DNA of 49,263 nucleotides, from contig JAJDTJ010000093.1 of the NCBI GenBank assembly GCA_022827225.1, positions 1 to 49,263 on the forward strand. The letters are read 5' to 3'. A program made the position numbers and the translations under genes. The stretch's first letter is position 1. Every line of letters begins with the position of its first letter. Below the pieces are notes generated by a model, which was not told the origin of the DNA, did no database searches, and saw only the letters and a program-made list of their open reading frames with translations. Below are positions 45,400 through 49,263 of the stretch, in pieces. Source of the stretch: Candidatus Poribacteria bacterium (GTDB lineage Bacteria > Poribacteria > WGA-4E > WGA-3G).

Positions 45400-45786
45400 A
45401 TGGCGGAACAAAATAATAACGAAAACGCAGTTGAAAACCAAAATCAGACTGAGGCGGCAAGTGGTATCATCATCAATGCCTCACAGATGCAGTCGATTGA
45501 TATTAGCGAACGCTTCACACGCTCAAAAACCGCAACCGGTTGGCGTGTCGAGTTAGAAGCCTCCGCACGCGTTACGATTAACTTTATGACAAGCATGCGG
45601 AAGTTTGAAGTCGTACTTATGGAAGGCGATAGTATCGAGCGCGACGGTGAGGATTTAATCGTCTTCAGGAATAAACCGGCAGATGAATACCGATCACAGA
45701 GAAGTGTCTCCAAATCGCCACTCGCACGAACCAGCGGTGAACGTTCACCATTGATATCTGATCCACCCGAAGAGAGCACAATTTAG
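45400..45786 (+). CDS. Hypothetical protein, 128 residues
   Basis: The ribosome site is weak (AGAGGTAGG before ATG 45400). The N-terminus is Asn/Glu-rich (MAEQNNNENAVENQNQTEAA). A middle part has beta-strand character (VRVTINFMTSMRKFEVVLME-like), and the C-terminus is Ser/Pro-rich (SKSPLARTSGERSP) and probably disordered. No known domain. It has its own promoter and is followed after 30 bp by the zinc-ribbon gene. Confidence 0.6.
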   Translation: MAEQNNNENAVENQNQTEAASGIIINASQMQSIDISERFTRSKTATGWRVELEASARVTINFMTSMRKFEVVLMEGDSIERDGEDLIVFRNKPADEYRSQRSVSKSPLARTSGERSPLISDPPEESTI

Positions 45787-45815
45787 TCCACTTTTCATGA
45801 AAAAAAATAGAGGGG

Positions 45816-46355
45816 GTGGCTCCCATCCTGGAACGTATCTATCGACTCCTCTCAAGCTTAAAGGGCGGCACAATGATCCCGACGGAGATCGTGCTAAACC
45901 CGCAAAGTTACGCGGAGATCGTCTCGGAACTCGCTGATATTCTCAACCGCGAAGGTGTATCACATTTGCAACTCGCGCATCACCTCGCGTTGACGGTTTC
46001 TATCCAGCACGAAAACACAGACCTCATCGTTCTAAAGGAATTAACGCCTAACCCCTGTCCTGTCTGTCATCGTCGCTTGACGTTCCTCCGAGAAACAATT
46101 GACCGGTTTGAGAGTGATGATGCCAGCCAAGTCCGCTGTCCGATGGGACATCGTTACCCGGGTGAACTGAAGGTCTACTATCTAAGCATTTTCCAAGATG
46201 GGGCCATCGCAGAGAAGGAGAAACCCATCAAAGTATGTCCAGAGTGCCAAGGCAATCATATTCAGTATTTGGGAGCAGATGTGATGTTTTGTCTCGATTG
46301 TGACTGGGATAGTGGGATGGAAGCGCGGTATCAGATACGCAGAGATGGATCGTAG
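45816..46355 (+). CDS. Zinc-ribbon protein, 179 residues
   Basis: Two CxxC pairs lie at CPVCHRR and, later, RCPMGH, with a further pair at CPECQ and CLDCD near the end; these should bind zinc. The start at GTG 45816 sits too close to its AGGGG stretch. ATG 45873, behind AAGGGCGG, is an alternative giving 160 residues. The C-terminal ribbon resembles those of RNA-polymerase- or ribosome-associated small proteins. Function unknown. Confidence 0.6.
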   Translation: MAPILERIYRLLSSLKGGTMIPTEIVLNPQSYAEIVSELADILNREGVSHLQLAHHLALTVSIQHENTDLIVLKELTPNPCPVCHRRLTFLRETIDRFESDDASQVRCPMGHRYPGELKVYYLSIFQDGAIAEKEKPIKVCPECQGNHIQYLGADVMFCLDCDWDSGMEARYQIRRDGS

Positions 46356-46385
46356 ATATAGGATCCCGTTCACGGGAGGTTATGG

Positions 46386-46412
46386 ATAGGCGCGCTTTGA
46401 AAGCGCGCCTAT
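46386..46412. terminator. Bidirectional terminator hairpin
   Basis: ATAGGCGCGCTTT-GA-AAGCGCGCCTAT, a 12-pair perfect stem followed by ACGGTTTT. It lies between convergent genes (zinc ribbon and groEL) and should stop both. A smaller hairpin CCCGT-TC-ACGGG lies at 46365-46376. Confidence 0.8.
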
Positions 46413-46418
46413 ACGGTT

Positions 46419-48062
<1,644 letters not shown>

Positions 48063-48104
48063 CTATCAATTTGAGTGTTGTTATATTGAGACCTAAAAAG
48101 CGTT

Positions 48105-48119
48105 GCGATTCTAAATCGC
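48105..48119. promoter_or_regulatory. Palindrome at the groEL transcription start
   Basis: GCGATT-CTA-AATCGC is a perfect 6-bp inverted repeat placed at the expected +1 to +15 of the groEL transcript. It may be an operator or a 5' hairpin. It does not match the CIRCE sequence. Confidence 0.5.
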
Positions 48120-48126
48120 TTCTATA

Positions 48127-48155
48127 ATTATAGCATACACGCTCGGCAAAGTCAA
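48127..48155 (-). promoter_or_regulatory. Sigma70-type promoter of groEL
   Basis: Minus strand: TTGACT (48155-48150), 17-bp spacer, TATAAT (48132-48127). This is nearly perfect. It lies 77 bases before the groEL start. Confidence 0.8.
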
Positions 48156-48193
48156 TTTTTTATGATTGTTGAATGCTGCCCAGAATCCGAAAC

Positions 48194-48222
48194 TTGACAC
48201 CAGAACACAAATAAGGTATAAC
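48194..48222 (+). promoter_or_regulatory. Promoter of the 133-residue gene
   Basis: TTGACA (48194-48199), 17-bp spacer, TATAAC (48217-48222), about 50 bp before ATG 48273. It is divergent from groEL. Confidence 0.7.
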
Positions 48223-48272
48223 CAACAGAAGGTCATTGATGAGATATTAAAACATTTTGGAGATGAATAAAA

Positions 48273-48674
48273 ATGGATAAATCTTACACAACTTTACAAC
48301 ATAACGGTTATAGACTAACAATCTATAGCGGAATTGCCTCTCTGGATCCGGATAACGATAATGTTGATGTTCAGGTTACTTTTCCGAACGGTGACGATTT
48401 CTCTGCCACCTTTTTTACGCTCCAAAACATTGACACGTTGATGCAACACTATACAAAGACCGGCGAATGTGCTGCCGGTTCGTACTTCTGGGCATCTAAC
48501 ATGATCATCGTCCAAAAACTTACAGAACAGACGATATGTGAAGCAATTGATGATTTGTTAGCAGAAGAGGAATTTACGTCTGTTTTTTCAAAAAATTCGG
48601 AACCCACAATTGTTTCCACCAAAGATGGAGAGGCACTCTTCAAACGTTTTGATGAATCTTTACAGAACTCCTAA
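48273..48674 (+). CDS. Hypothetical protein, 133 residues
   Basis: ATG 48273 follows a TTGGAGATG site and a good promoter. The protein opens with beta-strand-like sequence (YRLTIYSGIASLDPDNDNV), then VQVTFPNGDDFSATFFTLQN, and ends in a charged helix. No domain is recognised. The pattern resembles small immunity or regulatory proteins, but there is no direct evidence. Confidence 0.65.
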   Translation: MDKSYTTLQHNGYRLTIYSGIASLDPDNDNVDVQVTFPNGDDFSATFFTLQNIDTLMQHYTKTGECAAGSYFWASNMIIVQKLTEQTICEAIDDLLAEEEFTSVFSKNSEPTIVSTKDGEALFKRFDESLQNS

Positions 48675-48758
48675 CCTGAATCGCGGATGACGCAAATTTT
48701 TAAGTCTTCGTCATCTGAAATTCATAGGTTGGTACTAGTATGTTTATTATAGGCACAT

Positions 48759-48986
48759 TCAAGGATATGTCTTCAGAGATCCAGAAAAAGGTTTATCAGG
48801 TATCTTACCTTGCTCTTTGCAAAATTCAATGTACCCCTCAATGGATTTTCGCATCTCTTCGCGGAGTTCCGATACAGATGCACTATAAAACGTGATTACG
48901 TCGTTAGTGTTAATCACTGTTCCATGGAAAAGGTCAATTTCTGGATCAAAATTGACAGCACCAATATAACCTTTGTATTCAATCAT
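48759..48986 (-). CDS. HicB-like antitoxin, short form
   Basis: The 75-residue protein matches the HicB partial-RNase-H-like domain: MIEYKGYIGAVNFDPEIDLF, GTVINTNDVITFYSASV and EEMRKSIEGYIEFCKEQGKI, then KPFSGS. Usual HicB proteins continue past KPFSG with a DNA-binding helix region; here the frame stops after eight more residues. It is therefore probably truncated. No hicA is found upstream or downstream, so it is an orphan. AGAGGTGAT precedes ATG 48986. Confidence 0.7.
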   Translation of the reverse strand: MIEYKGYIGAVNFDPEIDLFHGTVINTNDVITFYSASVSELREEMRKSIEGYIEFCKEQGKIPDKPFSGSLKTYP

Positions 48987-48998
48987 AGCATCACCTCT

Positions 48999-49263
48999 AC
49001 ACTATGTATACTAAAGTGAAAAAGCACAAGACTGAACAGGAGACCAACGGTTTCCTATTCTACAGAAGAGGGTGTCCGACTAGAAACCGTGGTTATTTTA
49101 AAAATGTCCAAGCTTTAGTATGTATAACCCAAGTTGCTACCTTTATCCAAATAGCTGCTTTATACTCGTTGCGATAACAAACAAAAGCACTTTCAACTCA
49201 AAACCGGCTGCTGACACCGCATGAATCGACTTGGGGAAAAGTTGTTCAATGAGACTGATTGTC
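48999..49263. other. No recognised gene at the right edge
   Basis: 265 bp without a convincing coding frame. A short match (TAACCCAAGTTGC, 49125-49137) is the inverse of 127-139 near the left edge, which points to a dispersed repeat. Confidence 0.5.

Overview
The gene content and style suggest an uncultivated bacterium of the Candidatus Poribacteria type. The indicators are clustered Gfo/Idh/MocA oxidoreductases, TolB-like PD40 proteins, a CaiB/BaiF CoA-transferase, a DUF4175/DUF4159/VWA operon, many scattered IS and short-repeat remnants, and a Gram-negative envelope (lipoprotein signals, LolD/FtsX-type transporter). The phylum is inferred from gene content; no rRNA or tRNA gene was seen to confirm it.

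Layout. (1) 1-11.5 kb is a defence or mobile island. The start of a transposase runs off the left edge. A plus-strand operon follows: a ParB-like protein, a second ParB/KorB-like protein and a beta-CASP metallo-beta-lactamase nuclease. It is then broken by an IS3-family element and resumes with a short C-terminal gene remnant and a 576-residue DGQHR (DndB-like) protein that has a nuclease-like N-terminus. Converging on it is dndC-dndD-dndE, the core of DNA phosphorothioation (Dnd). Then come a small unknown gene and an overlapping HEPN-like/PIN pair. No dndA and no dndFGH restriction genes are visible. The ParB/beta-CASP/DGQHR set next to dndCDE is the best candidate here for a little-described system. 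(2) 11.6-21.8 kb is metabolic: tandem Gfo/Idh/MocA genes, a THUMP-type RNA methyltransferase, a large alpha/beta hydrolase, a CoA-transferase, tandem PD40 propeller proteins and purC. (3) 21.9-30.1 kb is envelope-related: a TPR lipoprotein, an FtsX-type permease with its LolD-like ATPase, a YbgC-like thioesterase and two proteins with NTF2-like domains. (4) 30.3-32.3 kb: a cyclophilin lipoprotein and a lysine 2,3-aminomutase family enzyme, reading right from a near-consensus promoter. (5) 32.3-35.4 kb is a decayed type I restriction-modification locus (hsdM and hsdR fragments and a DUF45 protease tail) that carries an intact DUF4062-ATPase gene. (6) 35.4-45.3 kb is a minus-strand run: VWA protein, DUF4159, DUF4175, a GH5-like secreted protein, slipin and a duplicated membrane protein. 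(7) 45.3-49.3 kb: two small plus-strand genes, groEL without groES, a small unknown gene and a HicB-like remnant.

How the parts fit. dndC, dndD and dndE would insert sulfur into the DNA backbone, using sulfur from a housekeeping cysteine desulfurase elsewhere. The DGQHR and ParB/beta-CASP proteins could regulate this modification or act on unmodified DNA. The HEPN/PIN pair shares a promoter-like motif with dndC. Adjacent near-identical genes show that recent tandem duplication is common in this genome. Where the upstream in-frame codon lacked a ribosome site, starts were moved to the ATG or GTG that has one.
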